DNA from: Temnothorax longispinosus
Lineage: Eukaryota; Arthropoda; Insecta; Hymenoptera; Formicidae
NCBI RefSeq assembly: GCF_030848805.1
Contig: NC_092369.1
Coordinates: 13,491,199-13,555,198, forward strand
DNA length: 64,000 bases
Reading direction: 5' to 3'
Part shown: one piece after another, positions 37,330 to 49,400 of the stretch
Numbering within the stretch: the stretch's first letter is position 1
Layout of the letters: each line of letters starts with the position of its first letter
Made by a program: the position numbers and the translations under genes
Notes under the pieces: model-generated
The model's database searches: none
Told to the model about the DNA's origin: nothing
Seen by the model: only the letters and a program-made list of their open reading frames with translations

Positions 37330-37950
37330 ATCGAACTGCGCGAGAGAGAGAGAGAGAGAGAGAAAGCATTGAACGGAGATAAACTACCCAATCGCGCGAG
37401 AGAGAGACACTCGTCGAAAGAGAGAGAAGAGAAAAAGAGATAGAGATAGAAAGAGATATGCCATTTTGAGTCTCGAAAAGAACAAAGACAGCGATAAGGC
37501 GATCGAGAATTGGTGGGAGTGATAAGAGCAAGAGAGTTCTGCATGAGAGCCGCTTTTCAAAGAAAGGAAACGAAAGGGAGAGAATAGAAAGAGAGAGAAA
37601 GAGAGAGGGAAAAAGAGAGAACTGTATGTTCTACGTGGAGTATATTTGTGGAATAGAAAGAGGTAGCGAGAGGGATGTGGGAGCGAGAGAGAATACGGGA
37701 GGGTCGGAGGGAGATAGCTACAGCGCGACCGGTACGGTAAACGACCGAGATAGATGATTGTCGATAAGACAGAGATGGAGCACAATATAAATGTTAAAAG
37801 AGAGAAAGAAAGGAGAAAAAGGGGTAGGCGCGTACGTGAGAGAGAAAGAGAGGAGAGATCGCATCTCTCTGTTTCTCACTCGATCAGCGAACGTCATGCA
37901 GCTACGTCGGGCGAAAAGATGCTGCGCGAGCTCGAGGGGTGGGAGGACGG
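37330..37950. repeat. GA/CT-rich low-complexity region upstream of the ZP gene
   Basis: (GA)n from 37341 to 37363 and many shorter GAGA runs through 37.95 kb, continuing the promoter block. GAGA-type sequence is a known feature of many insect promoters (GAGA factor in Drosophila). Arg/Glu- or Ser/Leu-rich frames across it are repeat artefacts. Confidence 0.75.
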
Positions 37951-39451
37951 ACGAGAGCGAAAGAGGAAGACGGAACGAGCTTACGTCATCGTTTGAATTG
38001 GTCGTACCGTGTCGTACGCCAGCGGTGGTCCCTCCGCGCGGTGACCGAGAGAGGGTATTTCTCTCGATTATAAAATTGCTTGCCCCGATTAGAGGCGATT
38101 CCCTCCTCTCCAATCTTTTTTAGGTCGAACGAGTTCCGGTCTTCATTAAATGCCGATAGCCGATAGCCGACCTCGCGAAATGCCACTCTGTTTCGTCAAG
38201 CAGCAATTAAGTTGACGTTATTTGTCGTCATTTTGACGTCAAAATGATATTCTTCACGACTCATTCTCGTCTCACTTCTGTTTCTGACACACTGGGACTG
38301 ATAGGATAGTTTCCAATAAATAAATCAGTCCGCATTTTGATAAGCTCATGCGATAAATTTTCGATTCAAAATAATGATCTTAAAATGAGATTTTTTCATT
38401 ACACAATATTACATAAATTTCTTTTTAACTAAAAAATCTATTTTAGACGATCTGTATAGTATCTATTAGATTTCACGATAGAATTTTATTATAAATATTT
38501 TAAATAGTTTTGTAATCTTACACAAGTACTTTAATTACTTAAATACAAATGTGATTACGTTTATTAAATGTAAACCGTCTATAGTGCATGATATAACTTT
38601 TTCACGAAAAAATTAGTGTTTAAATTTTCTAAATTTGTATTTAATTAAATTTCTTTTATACGATCTCTCTTCATAACATTTTTTAATATGTATAAATACA
38701 AAAAATTATTTTACTGAAAAAAGGTATTTTCTCATATTACCAACAAGATATTTCTATATTAGCATCATGTATCTAATAATTTACAATTGTTATGTAAACA
38801 TAATGTATAAACAATACGTAAACATAATATAATCTTGAAATTTACCACACAAGCTTGGGTTTGTCCTCACGCTGGTTATTATTGGAAAACAGATGGCAGC
38901 GGTGCAGTGTAGTGAAAAAAGGAAAAGGAAAATTGTTCAGAGATAATCAGCGATAATTACGAAACTTCGTTACGAGTACATTCGCTCGGTTTTATTTCAA
39001 GAAGCCATTCTTTTCGATGTCTGGTGAATATTCTGCCCTAGAATTGAATCTCGCCCTTAGAATTCTCAGAAACTCCTGTCGCTATTGTCGCAAATGCCGT
39101 GCGCTCGTTGCATCAAATTCTCCGGGATATGACACGAGTAAACGCGATCGATCGATGCGACCGCGATGCGGCATCACGACCGGCACGGCCAGTTTTTTTT
39201 TTTATTGAGATTATCTCGGCGAGCTCGGTAGGGCATAAACTGGCATGAACTTGGCATAGTTTATACCAGTTTACGCTGATTTGATATATGCGTGCACGAT
39301 AAAGCACGACACTACAATACACACGGCCGATAACGCGACGCGTGCACGAATTAATTAACACGATGAGCTTGTCGTTATTCGATTAGGAACGACGAGGCTC
39401 GCGCGCACTCCTCTCCACTCCCTTCTCCTCGATAGTGTCGCTAGAGAGAGA
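37950..39451. other. intergenic region between divergent ZP gene and GGH
   Basis: The two genes are transcribed away from each other. The middle (38.3-38.85 kb) is very AT-rich and featureless; a moderately CpG-rich stretch (39.0-39.45 kb) directly precedes the GGH start codon and probably contains its promoter. No clear TATA box was identified. Confidence 0.5.
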
Positions 39452-42256
39452 ATGTCAAGGATTTTCTTATCATTTCTTATCATGTGTTTCACGATGAGCG
39501 TTCTGTTGCCGATTCTACTTACGGCGTTTGTCTTTACAGTCGCGAGGACTGAAGCAGAATCGAACAATCGGCCCATTATCGGTAAGTCGTTCCAAAGGGA
39601 TTCACGTAAATCGCCAATGTACCTTTGCTATCGTCGCGAAAAGGGAGAGGTTAGGGTTCGCCGAGAGACGAACGTCTCCGAACTCCGAGCTCTCTCCCTC
39701 CTGGGCTGCGTTCGAAAACGTCACCCAGGTATACGCGGGTATACTCCCTTCTCTTTCTAACTCGCTGAGATAGAAAGAGAAGGGAGTATACTCGTGTGAC
39801 GTTTTCGAACGCAGCCTTGGTGGAGAGAATTCGGTTTTTTGTGCGAAAAAAGAAACGAATCTAATAATTATCATGGAGATTATCAGAAAGTCGCCAAAGT
39901 CGTTTCTTTGTCTGTATTTTTATACGGTAGAAATAATTACTCAGACGCATCAAAAATAAAAATCTGTACTATCAGCGAGATAGCTTTCGACTTTCTTACA
40001 TTCCGAAACTCATCAAGAAAAGGACTGTCCACGCCCATGTGTGAACCAATCGGCAATCTCCGTTTGCATATATATATTTCATTTCATTAATCTCATTTAT
40101 CTAATTAATGGCAGATTATTCTCATTAATCTGCCGTTAATGAAGAGAAAACATGTAATATACATGATTACCGAATTGGGATTTATTAAACTCCAGTTAAT
40201 CTAAGAATCGTAATGATAACATGAAACTTTTTAAAATATATTATAGTACCTTTCATTTTTTTTTTAGTAACGTTAAATTAAAAAGAGGCGATTTATAGTC
40301 TGATCTTTATATTCAACCAAAAATAAAGAGAGAGAATTGAGAGAGAGAAAGAGTATTTTTTATTTTATATATCTTTCGCGCTAAAATAATATTGTGCCTC
40401 GTTTGTTCCTTCAAGGTATTCTGACGCAGGAGATACATTATAAATTAAATGAGAAGTTTCCCAATCAGTATCACAGCTACATCGCCGCGTCGTACGTGAA
40501 GTTCGTGGAGGGTGCCGGCGCTCGACCCGTCCCGATTTGGTAATCACAAATATTTCTGTCATTATCCTCGATCATCGACTTGATCAGCTTAAATGCTCTT
40601 CTCCCTGTAATCCAACTTGAAAAAAAAAATCAACTTCTTTGTAACAAAACTACATTATTTAGAACAGGACATGTTATGAATTCGTCACAAATAATGAATA
40701 AAATAATTTAATGAGTCTCGAAATTAAGCAAGTGATGCTTATCGAACGAGTCTTTGGTATAATACAAACATTTCTTAAAATCTCTTACGTACAAATAGTT
40801 GCAGAAAGTATCTCGGTTTAGATTAATATAATTCATAGATATAAAAGATCCCTCGGTATTATCAGATTTAATTCATGGATCAAAACTTGACGTAACTTTG
40901 TATAGGATTGGCAGAAACGATTCGTACTACGAAGATATCCTGAGCAAAGTCAACGGGTACGCAGTATTCTATCAGTTTTAACACATTTCGCTGCGTTACG
41001 TACGCATAATCATTTTCTAAATGCGCATATTTTTCTAGAGTTCTCTGGCCGGGAGGTTCGACGTATTTCTTTCAGAAGGAAGGATATGCCGATGCGGGCG
41101 TTGTGATTTACAGGTCGCTACAAAATAAAAGACCGAAAGCGACTTCAGTTATTCGATTATACATTTTCCTATCTGTTTTGTTGATAGAATCGCGAAGGAG
41201 ATCAACGCGAGAGGCGAGTACTTCCCGATATTTGGTATCTGCCTCGGCTTCGAGCTCTTGACGTATGCCGCGGCTAATCGCGTCGAGCACAGATCGAATT
41301 GTTCCAGTAAAAATCAGCCCCTTCCGCTAGAATTCACAGATGGTAAACATTTCCTTCGAGATATATCAGAAATCACATATTCTCTTCCGCTATTTATTGT
41401 CCCGAATTTTTTTTATTCTTTCTGTCATTTTTATCTTTGCGCATAAAATATCCGTGGATTCTTTCCGGATTATAATGTTATATCTTTAACGAAAGCTGCT
41501 TAAAAACCCGTTTCTTCAAGAAATGTAAGTTTTCTTTTTTTCAGACTTTAGAGAAAGCAATTTGTTTAAGAACGCTTCGCCGGATGTCTTGGGGATCTTG
41601 GCCGAGGAGTACGTCACGGCGAATTATCATCGTTATTGCGTTACGAGGAAGGCAAGCATTTTCCTTAGAAATTATTAGTTGAGAAAACGCGAATGAAGAA
41701 AAGCAATCGTGTAATATAAATTATTAATTCTATAAAGGATCAATATGGTATTAATTTAACGTGCATATACCGTTTTCCGCTTCTCAGGATTTACACCGTG
41801 TCAATTTAACCGACGAATTTCACGTGTTGTCGCTGAATCGCGATAGAGAGGGTTTGGAATTCATCTCCACGCTGGAGCACAGGCAATTCCCGTTTTATGG
41901 ATTGCAATTCCATCCGGAGAAGAACCTTTACGAATGGGTGACCGGGAAGAATATTCCTCACGGGACCAGTGCTACTGTAGCATCTCAATACTTCGCCAAT
42001 TTCTTCGTTAACGAGAGTAAGTGACAATCGGACGTGGCTGAGTTTTGTTTCGCGCGGAGAAGAGATAACATGGGATTTTCTTTCTTGCGTAGCTCGTAAG
42101 AATTCGCACGAATTTAGGACGAAAGAGGAGGAGGAACGGAGTCTGATCTACAACTACCCCGTTACTTACACAGCGCTGTGGAATTCGTCTTTCCAGCAGT
42201 GTTACATGTTTAAGAAAAGCGATCGCAATAGCCTCCTTATAGAGAATGATGTGTAG
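39452..42256 (+). CDS. GGH: gamma-glutamyl hydrolase (folate polyglutamate hydrolase), complete
   Basis: Eight exons (39452-39581, 40416-40539, 40906-40956, 41039-41113, 41188-41342, 41545-41651, 41788-42016, 42093-42256) sum to 1035 nt, 344 residues plus TAG, with every junction in phase. The enzyme removes gamma-linked glutamates from folylpolyglutamates in lysosomes or after secretion. It belongs to the class I glutamine amidotransferase-like peptidase family (C26). An N-terminal hydrophobic segment (MSRIFLSFLIMCFTMSVLLP) is a signal peptide. Family landmarks are PIIGILTQE, YIAASYVKFVEGAGAR, the LWPGGST loop, FGICLGFELL with nucleophile Cys145, EFISTLEHRQFPFYGLQFHP with His256, Glu258, and the C-terminal SSFQQCYMF block. 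Human GGH is 318 residues, so this is full length. The sixth intron is GC-AG. The signal sequence offers a second possible ATG ten codons later (39482). Confidence 0.94.
39704..39816. mobile_element. palindromic MITE-like element in GGH intron 1
   Basis: The left arm starts GGCTGCGTTCGAAAACGTCA; the right arm ends with the exact complement of those 20 bases. Pairing resumes over GTATACTCCCTTCTCTTTCT after a 12-base insertion in the left arm. The element lies wholly inside the 834-bp first intron of GGH. Confidence 0.75.
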
Positions 42257-42582
42257 GACTTGACGTAGGTTTTTTTCTTAAAGTAGGTAACAACACACAC
42301 ACGTCGCATCTTTTTCTATATGACAAGTATCATATCTTCTCTACCGTCTTGTACAAAAACGACGTGAACGAACTCGACGAACTTTTACTCGCATCGACGC
42401 ATGACAGACGAAAAAAACCACAGTTTGTTAATTTGATGGAATATCGAGTGTCGTTAGTACGATGAGACAGCACTGGGGAAACACACAAACAAAAGAAGAT
42501 TGGTACGCGTAATTTCCACATTTAACATAACACCAGTGTATATTGTGTCACAACTGGGATACATAATATTACAATGGTGCAT

Positions 42583-42588
42583 AATAAA
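42583..42588 (+). terminator. candidate poly(A) signal of GGH
   Basis: An AATAAA hexamer lies about 330 bases after the GGH stop codon, in AT-rich DNA followed by a T-rich stretch. Earlier parts of the 3' flank contain no other clear AATAAA in the sense direction. Assignment is by position and motif only. Confidence 0.5.
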
Positions 42589-44786
42589 ATTCTATACATA
42601 TTTTTGTTCTATCTAAAGTAAATAATATTTTTTTTTTAATCTTTTTTTCCCTCACCACGTTTTTCTCGCTCTGAGCCGAAGCGCCGGCCGTTAAACTACG
42701 TTCGTACGTTGCATGGTTGTTGCGCTGCGACTTCTAAGGTGCAACGTAACGTCGCGACGAAGGACGACGGGGAACGACGATGCCCAGATCACCGGGGCAT
42801 TGTGTGCGAACGCGCGAACTCGCTTCGACCCAAAACGTCGAACGCTTGGATCCTGACTGCTTGCCGTTAATCTTCATCTTTATCTTTAAACAAGCACGAA
42901 ACTAAACCTCTTAAAAGCATGAATCAACTCTTAGTTTTTATCCTCGTAACGTATGATAGTATCATTATTAATAATCATAATAATTCATATAAACATTATT
43001 TCTATTTATTCCTTGTTACATATTCTTCTTAGCAATGTCGTCGCGCGGGATGCATAGGTCAATTGCAGAGGAATTGTTGCTTCTTCTTCCATCCTTCTCT
43101 CTTTCTTTACACGTATGTGTCTCGTCGGAGTTATGGTTTCCCCCCCCATCCGAGGAAAAAAAAATGGCTCTGGTCGTTTTTCCCCCCGGCGATTGCCTCA
43201 CTTGTGTATGTTACAGAGTATATATACATAATGTATATAAGCACGAGAGCAGTATATATATTATACATATATATTTGTCCATCCCATGTATAAGTGTATA
43301 AGTTCCGCGTGTCCTCTCTTTTCTCTCTTTATCTATGCTTATCTATTACCGCGCCCTCACCTATCTTTCTTATTTTTTTTTCCCGAGAATATAACAAAGG
43401 TCTACGCATAATGTAGGTAAATTCCGCACGGTATTTCATATATAAGATGACCCTGCAGTACACTCAAGTTTTTCACTGTTTCGTTACTTTAAATAGTACA
43501 TATGATATCTAAACTGTATTTCTCAATATGCTTATAGTATAATATATTCATTATATATAATATAATCTAGATTTCTACCGACTTGCGAACTTTCGTCGCA
43601 CGCGGGTCACGCGTGACGCCCACCCAAACGCGCGTTAATAAATTTGTCGTCATCTTTATATAATGCCTATTTGATAGGTACTATTAATATTATACATAAT
43701 TATATATTTAACGCAAACGCGACGGCGCGATGATCGATCAGATGCGATTTTGTCTACGTTCTTATATCGCTCCGCATGTCCGAACACTGAAACCCGATTG
43801 AAATTTCACACGGGACTCGGTATACGCGCGTAATCGTCTACCGCGCTGTCGCACTTATTTATCTCTCTTTACTTTTAGCTTAACGGTAAAATACGAAATA
43901 CATGGCCTTACAGGATGATCGCTACAGTGATAGTGTTCCCCCCTTCTCGTGATAGATGGTAAAAAAGATAATCATTAGTTAAACTTAATAACGAAACTTA
44001 AAACGTGAATATTTGCTCTCGGTAACGCGTGAAACTCTACTCACACATACATCAGTTTACTATTTGTTTATCTGCCGGTTTACCGGATCCGGTAACAGTG
44101 GTATTCGTTTGCAGTTGTCTCTGCCTCCTTAAACAAAATTAGCGGCTCAGCTATATTGCACTCGATTATAATAACTAAAACTAAAAATCGTAGCGAATAA
44201 CGTTTAAGTCAAAGGATTGGACATAAGTGTTTATATATCGTGTTTTCAAAGTAAAAATGCAATATTTTTCCAAATAAAACACAATCCTTCGTTTTACAGC
44301 CTTGCAGCTAAATATTACAATTTCATAATATTTTACGATAGCAAAATCTATACGCTTGCCATTTTATTAAACATCAAGATATTTAGACAAGAAACATCAG
44401 TTTAGAATTTCAGAATCGTACGAGTGAATATATAATCATGTAGTAATTTTTTTCCTCGTGAGAAATCAACTCCAATAAAAGCATTTTATAATACTCTCTA
44501 TATAAAAGTATATCTGTGCAGATATAAAAATAAAACTCACAATTCGAAATACCACTCCGGATCGAATGAAATTCTTGTGAAAGTAACGATACACTTTCAT
44601 ACAAAAATTACGGAGAAGTCAATAATTAATGCCACTAACAATGTACTATTAAAGACCGACAGTGATCACAGGACCGAAGTTCGCTCGGTTGATAAAATTT
44701 GGAGGACTAGTTCATAGTGTAATATTGACTTTTATCCTGATGTTTCAGTGATATACGCACATATAATTATAACGAAATATTAGGTT

Positions 44787-44792
44787 TTTATT
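44787..44792 (-). terminator. candidate poly(A) signal of crol
   Basis: This is the first minus-strand AATAAA that I find downstream of the crol stop, giving a 3' untranslated region of roughly 1.2 kb. Further copies occur farther left (for example near 43010 and 43855), so longer transcripts are possible. Position and motif only. Confidence 0.3.
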
Positions 44793-45953
44793 CAAAATTG
44801 CATTTCTATTGTCATCCGTGTTTGAATATTCATGTAAATAATAACTACGGAATAGAAATGTAATTTCACAGCATAATATTATTGCGTTGCAACAAAAATA
44901 CGCTTATTTATGAAGCATATTATAAAAATAAATCATCGCTGTAGATGCAGTATCGATATCTATACTCTCTTCAATTACGAAATTATTTTCGTAATTGATC
45001 CAAATCTGATGGTCTTTAATAGTATTTCGTCAGTGTTAATATAAAGCAATCTGACTATAATCTTAGCTATAATCATGGCTACACTGCATTCGCCTTGATT
45101 TGTTATCAGGATAATCGCCTGTACGTCCCAATATTGGCTGAAATATATTTGCAAATAATTATTTTCTAATACATATTTTCACAGGAAAATATACATATAC
45201 TTAAAGTCGTTATTTCCGTTACTTGCAAATATATTTTGCCCGACACTACTATGCCACCTCATTAATTGGCGAATGCACGCAGACACATTCCTCGCGTGAA
45301 AATAACGTACAAACATAATCCGAGATATTGACATTATAATTAGTGCCTCTTTGTTAAAATTATGGAAGGTTACTAAAGTAATAACGAAGAAGAATTATTA
45401 CATGTTCATCATATAGTCGCAAAATTCTTTTACAATAGGATACCCCACTTGCACAAATTTGGAGCGAATACATTAATATGCTCGTTACCACAATCGACTT
45501 ATCAAGTACAAGTATAAACGAAGCAAAATCAAACTTTGGATAATAATGGTTATGGATAATAATCGCCGTAGCAATAAACAGTCATCAACGTTCTAATGCG
45601 CGTTTTATGCGCGTATTACGAGCAATCGCTCCACATCGTCCCGAACGAAGTTCACTGTGAATCTTACGAAACGAAAATGGTGTGCAGCTGCTGCGGCATC
45701 ACGAAGCGAATTGAATCAGCACGCGAGACACCGTTGATTCAAATGGCGCGTGATAAATCCACTGTAATCCAGGTCCTTGAGGAAACGATGAATGGCGCAC
45801 AATCTTCACACTTCTTCGACGCAATCATATATTAAGTATACACAGCATGTATCATCTTCAAATGCCTTCTTAGTTTGTTTTTTTTAGTTTTCGCCTTTCT
45901 CGTTTTTTTCCTTTTCCTCTTTCTCTCTATCTGTCTCTTTCCGGTATGACGAT

Positions 45954-46433
45954 CTAGTACGACGCCAATCCGACACCGGGCGGTGTCGGCACGACCACCG
46001 TATGTTGCGGCACAACAGGCGGCGCCGGCGGTGCTAATGGATGTCCAACCAGGACTGCCGCCGCTGCCGGTATCGGCAGGACACCGGATTGCGGTATAGC
46101 TGACGGTGTGCTAACTTGTGTCGGTGGGCCTTCGGCCGCGTGTTTGCGTAAGTGTCGCAGCATGTTGCCCTTCTCGACGAAGGTCTTGCCGCAATCCGGG
46201 CAACTGTGCGGCCGCTCGTCTGAATGCGAGCGCCGGTGCGAGACTAAGTGTCCTTTGCACATGAAATCTTTGGGGCACAGGTCGCAGCGGAACGGCCTCT
46301 CGGCGTTGCTGCCCTTGTTGTGCGAGCGCATATGGAAGAGAAGATTGCCCTTCAGCGGGAAACTCTTGCCACATTCTGTGCACACGAACGGACGTTCACC
46401 GGTATGGCAACGCATATGATTCACGAGATGCTC
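45954..46433 (-). CDS. crol: crol exon 10: fingers 15 (end) to 18 and C-terminal tail
   Basis: A 480-nt terminal exon with stop TAG at 45956-45954. Fingers 16-18 depart from the R-K-E-H helix (PLKGNL, MCKGHL, VEKGNM), as in the last fingers of Drosophila Crol. The tail of about 60 residues is rich in Ala, Pro and Val and ends PPGVGLASY; the much longer glutamine-rich tail of the fly protein is absent. Confidence 0.92.
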   Translation of the reverse strand, partial: EHLVNHMRCHTGERPFVCTECGKSFPLKGNLLFHMRSHNKGSNAERPFRCDLCPKDFMCKGHLVSHRRSHSDERPHSCPDCGKTFVEKGNMLRHLRKHAAEGPPTQVSTPSAIPQSGVLPIPAAAAVLVGHPLAPPAPPVVPQHTVVVPTPPGVGLASY

Positions 46434-49400
46434 CTGTAACAGAGAATTAAGAAAGGGACATGATGAATATTGCCTATGATTAAGAAGACTCAATGGATAG
46501 AGAGAGAGACGCAATTAAAAGTTATGAAATAGGTTTATATTTATGATAACATTAAAAATAATGCAAAATTTTACGCGATACAAAGAAATCTGAGTATTTT
46601 ATCCTTTAGCGAGTATTATAAGACAAAATTATCTTTCTCTCCTTCATCTAAACCATTAATGTAAACCATGATCAAATATTTTAATAAAATAATAATAATA
46701 ATAATAAAGTACCTTTCTTGTGAATGGTTTGGAGCATACGTTGCAACAGTGTGAGGAATCTCCGGTATGTTGACGGAGATGATTATTTAGATGTTCTTTC
46801 CTAGTGAACGTCCTCTGGCAAAACTCACACCTATGTGGAGATTCGCCAGTGTGGATGCGCACATGATTCGTCAAATGCTCCTTACGAGTAAATGACTTGG
46901 AGCAGAAGTGGCATCGATGTGGCGATTCGCCTGTGTGTTGACGCACGTGATTGGTCAAATGTTCCTTCCGCGTGAAGGATTTGGTGCAATACTGGCACTT
47001 GTGCGGTGACTCACCCGTGTGCTGCCTGACGTGGTTCACCAGGTGATCCTTCCGCGTAAATGCTTTCGGACAGTACGAACAGCGGAAGGGCGTCTCCCCT
47101 GTACATATTTTGCAAGCGAATTCGCAAGGTTTGAGAAAAAAAATGTGTTTCCGTCATTCAGAACTCAGTGGAGTTATCCTGCACAAGGCGAGTTTTGCCT
47201 GACGCAACGCAATAGAGAGGGCACAATATCGAATGGGATAGAAATCGGGGCAGAATTTTCGATACCAAGTAAAAGATAAATCTACGTATCGAACGTATAA
47301 AATTTATATCCAAGTTAATATACATTCCTTCTAAAATTGGACAATGAAGATCAGAGGATCAATCAAAAAGCACGTTGTGTTGCTTGGTCTTTTTTAATAA
47401 ATTAAAAACAAATTTTAGACCTTAATGTAGCATTAAAATATCTAGTTGAATTGCTTAGAATCGCTAAACAATTCATCGTTGCAAGAAATTATTGAATCTT
47501 TATTGTTACTCAGGGTAAAAATTCTGTGTTTACAGATATTCGATATTGCCATGTCCTTACGTTACATCGAAGGAAAGTCAGCTTGTACAGCAATATACTA
47601 CAGTGTACTCTGATATAAGATACTCTCTAAATTTCGTGTATCAAATACTGAAATGCTATCACACTACCATTACTTTAAGCATGAAACTTTCTATTTCGCG
47701 ATTATATTAAAAGCAAGTACGTATCGATTCCTCTCTTGAATCTCACATCTAATCTAATTAACATTCTATGTTAGCTATATATTTGAACTAAAACGGAACT
47801 CGAGACTTGTGCCACCCACGATAATGAAGACAAAGTTACAAAAAAGCTATGGATATTATTTACAAGTCTCCGACAGTGTGAGATATAAAATTTATTTTAT
47901 ATGGCAACTTTGTCGGGAATGCGGAATGAGAGCTGTGAACACTTAAAAATGAACGTTGAAGTACTACTGTTAATAGGAGGCGTGGCAATGAGAGCGGTGT
48001 ATTAGGCAGAACTGCAGCAAATGTCCCTGGAAGATTCGATGATGATGGAGCTTATGCGATGATCGTGTTAGGTGTAAACGCGCGACGGTGTAAAACGATA
48101 AGTGACGATGAGAGCGACTGAATGAGCGAGCGAGACTTTATGGCGATCCCGTCTAAATGAAAATCAATTCCCATGCAAGTGTCCCGATCCTCAGTTGAAT
48201 GCGCCAACGTGCAGGGTGTCCCACTTCTAGCGGATCAATGATCGTTAACGATAGAATCTCTTAAGTAACGACGACAGGTCTGATATTCAAAATAACCGTG
48301 ATACAGTCTTTGAGTTAGCGAATGACAATGAAGGACTTCCGCGATGCAAGCTTTAGAATCTGAAATAATTTCGCTTTTATTGTATTCCGATATTAATTCG
48401 TTTAATTTCAAGTGGAGCCGCTATCCAAATTCACGTTTCTACTTCAGAGACGCGGAACGATCGCGCACGATATTATCGTCGAGGGGATAATCGGCTCCAA
48501 AGAGCTCGCGAAAGATCGCGCCGTTAAAAAGCCGTGAATCCAGTAGAAGTAAAATAGCCTGCGTGTAAAGCCAGATGTGTGAAACCGGAAGCGTGTGGAG
48601 AGATGCGTGTCTCGACTCGCGTTCGATCGAACCACCTAAATGCGCTGCCTGATGTTATATGAGGTGTGACTCTACCCTCACAGTCCCCCCCTACAATATC
48701 GATCTCTTAGCCTCTAAAGAGAAAAAAAGAAAAATAAAAAAAAAGAAGAAGAAAGGACAAGATGAAGTCTGAATCCTCTTTTCTCTTTCTCAATGCATAC
48801 ATATATACATAATATGTATATATAAATAAGATCACGAAAACACAACTACTTTTAATAGAGATACTCTTAACAACGATTATATCGGTTGCCCGTGAAGTGA
48901 ACATCTGCCAACCGCTCTCACCTGTGTGTTGGCGGATGTGGTTAACAAGGTGTTCCTTTCTGGTGAACGATTTGGAGCAGAAGCCGCATCGGTGTGGAGA
49001 CTCACCCGTGTGCTGGCGAACGTGGTTCAGGAGGTGTTCCTTTCGCGTGAACGTCTTCGAGCAGAAGTCACAGCGGTGCGGCGTCTCGCCCGTATGCCAC
49101 ATTATGTGGTTCGTGAAGTGCTCCTTCCTCGTAAACGACTTACCTGCGTACGGCAGCGTTAAACAGAAAGAAAAGCACCGAGAACAGGCGCGTTTCATTA
49201 GATTGTCAGACACGCAGCGAGATTTTTTTATATGATAGACGATAGACGCGTTGCAAATCGCGCGATTGGGACGATTCCAAGACACGGGGGGCTGTTCGCA
49301 ATTAATCTTCCATTACTAATAATCAATCACGCGCGAGGCGCGAGTGCTCATCGCGATCGTTACGGTTGATCTTCGCCGAATCACGCCGAACCACATCTTT

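Larger units (their letters stand above)
42257..45953. other. 3' flanks of convergent GGH and crol
   Basis: This 3.7-kb interval holds the 3' untranslated regions of both genes, AT-rich with several poly(A)-like hexamers on each strand. The 79-codon plus-strand frame at 45596-45835 has no recognisable features and lies antisense to the probable crol 3' UTR. Confidence 0.6.

Noticed and set aside
36192..38123. several 60-157 codon frames on both strands
   Set aside because: They lie in GA/CT repeats and CpG-rich leader sequence and are rich in Arg/Glu or Ser/Leu as the repeats dictate; at most they are upstream frames in the ZP leader.
45596..45835. 79-codon plus-strand frame with MVCSCCG
   Set aside because: It has two Cys pairs by chance, no partner histidines, no family similarity that I can see, and lies antisense to the probable crol 3' UTR.
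46108..46439. open frames antisense to the last crol exon
   Set aside because: They are shadows of the zinc-finger coding strand; the minus-strand frame has the C2H2 pattern and matching splice sites.
48707..48921. read-through extension of crol exon 8 giving a hydrophobic tail
   Set aside because: The GTGAGA donor at the exon end and in-phase joining to exon 9 fingers explain the gene better; the extension is AT-rich intron sequence.
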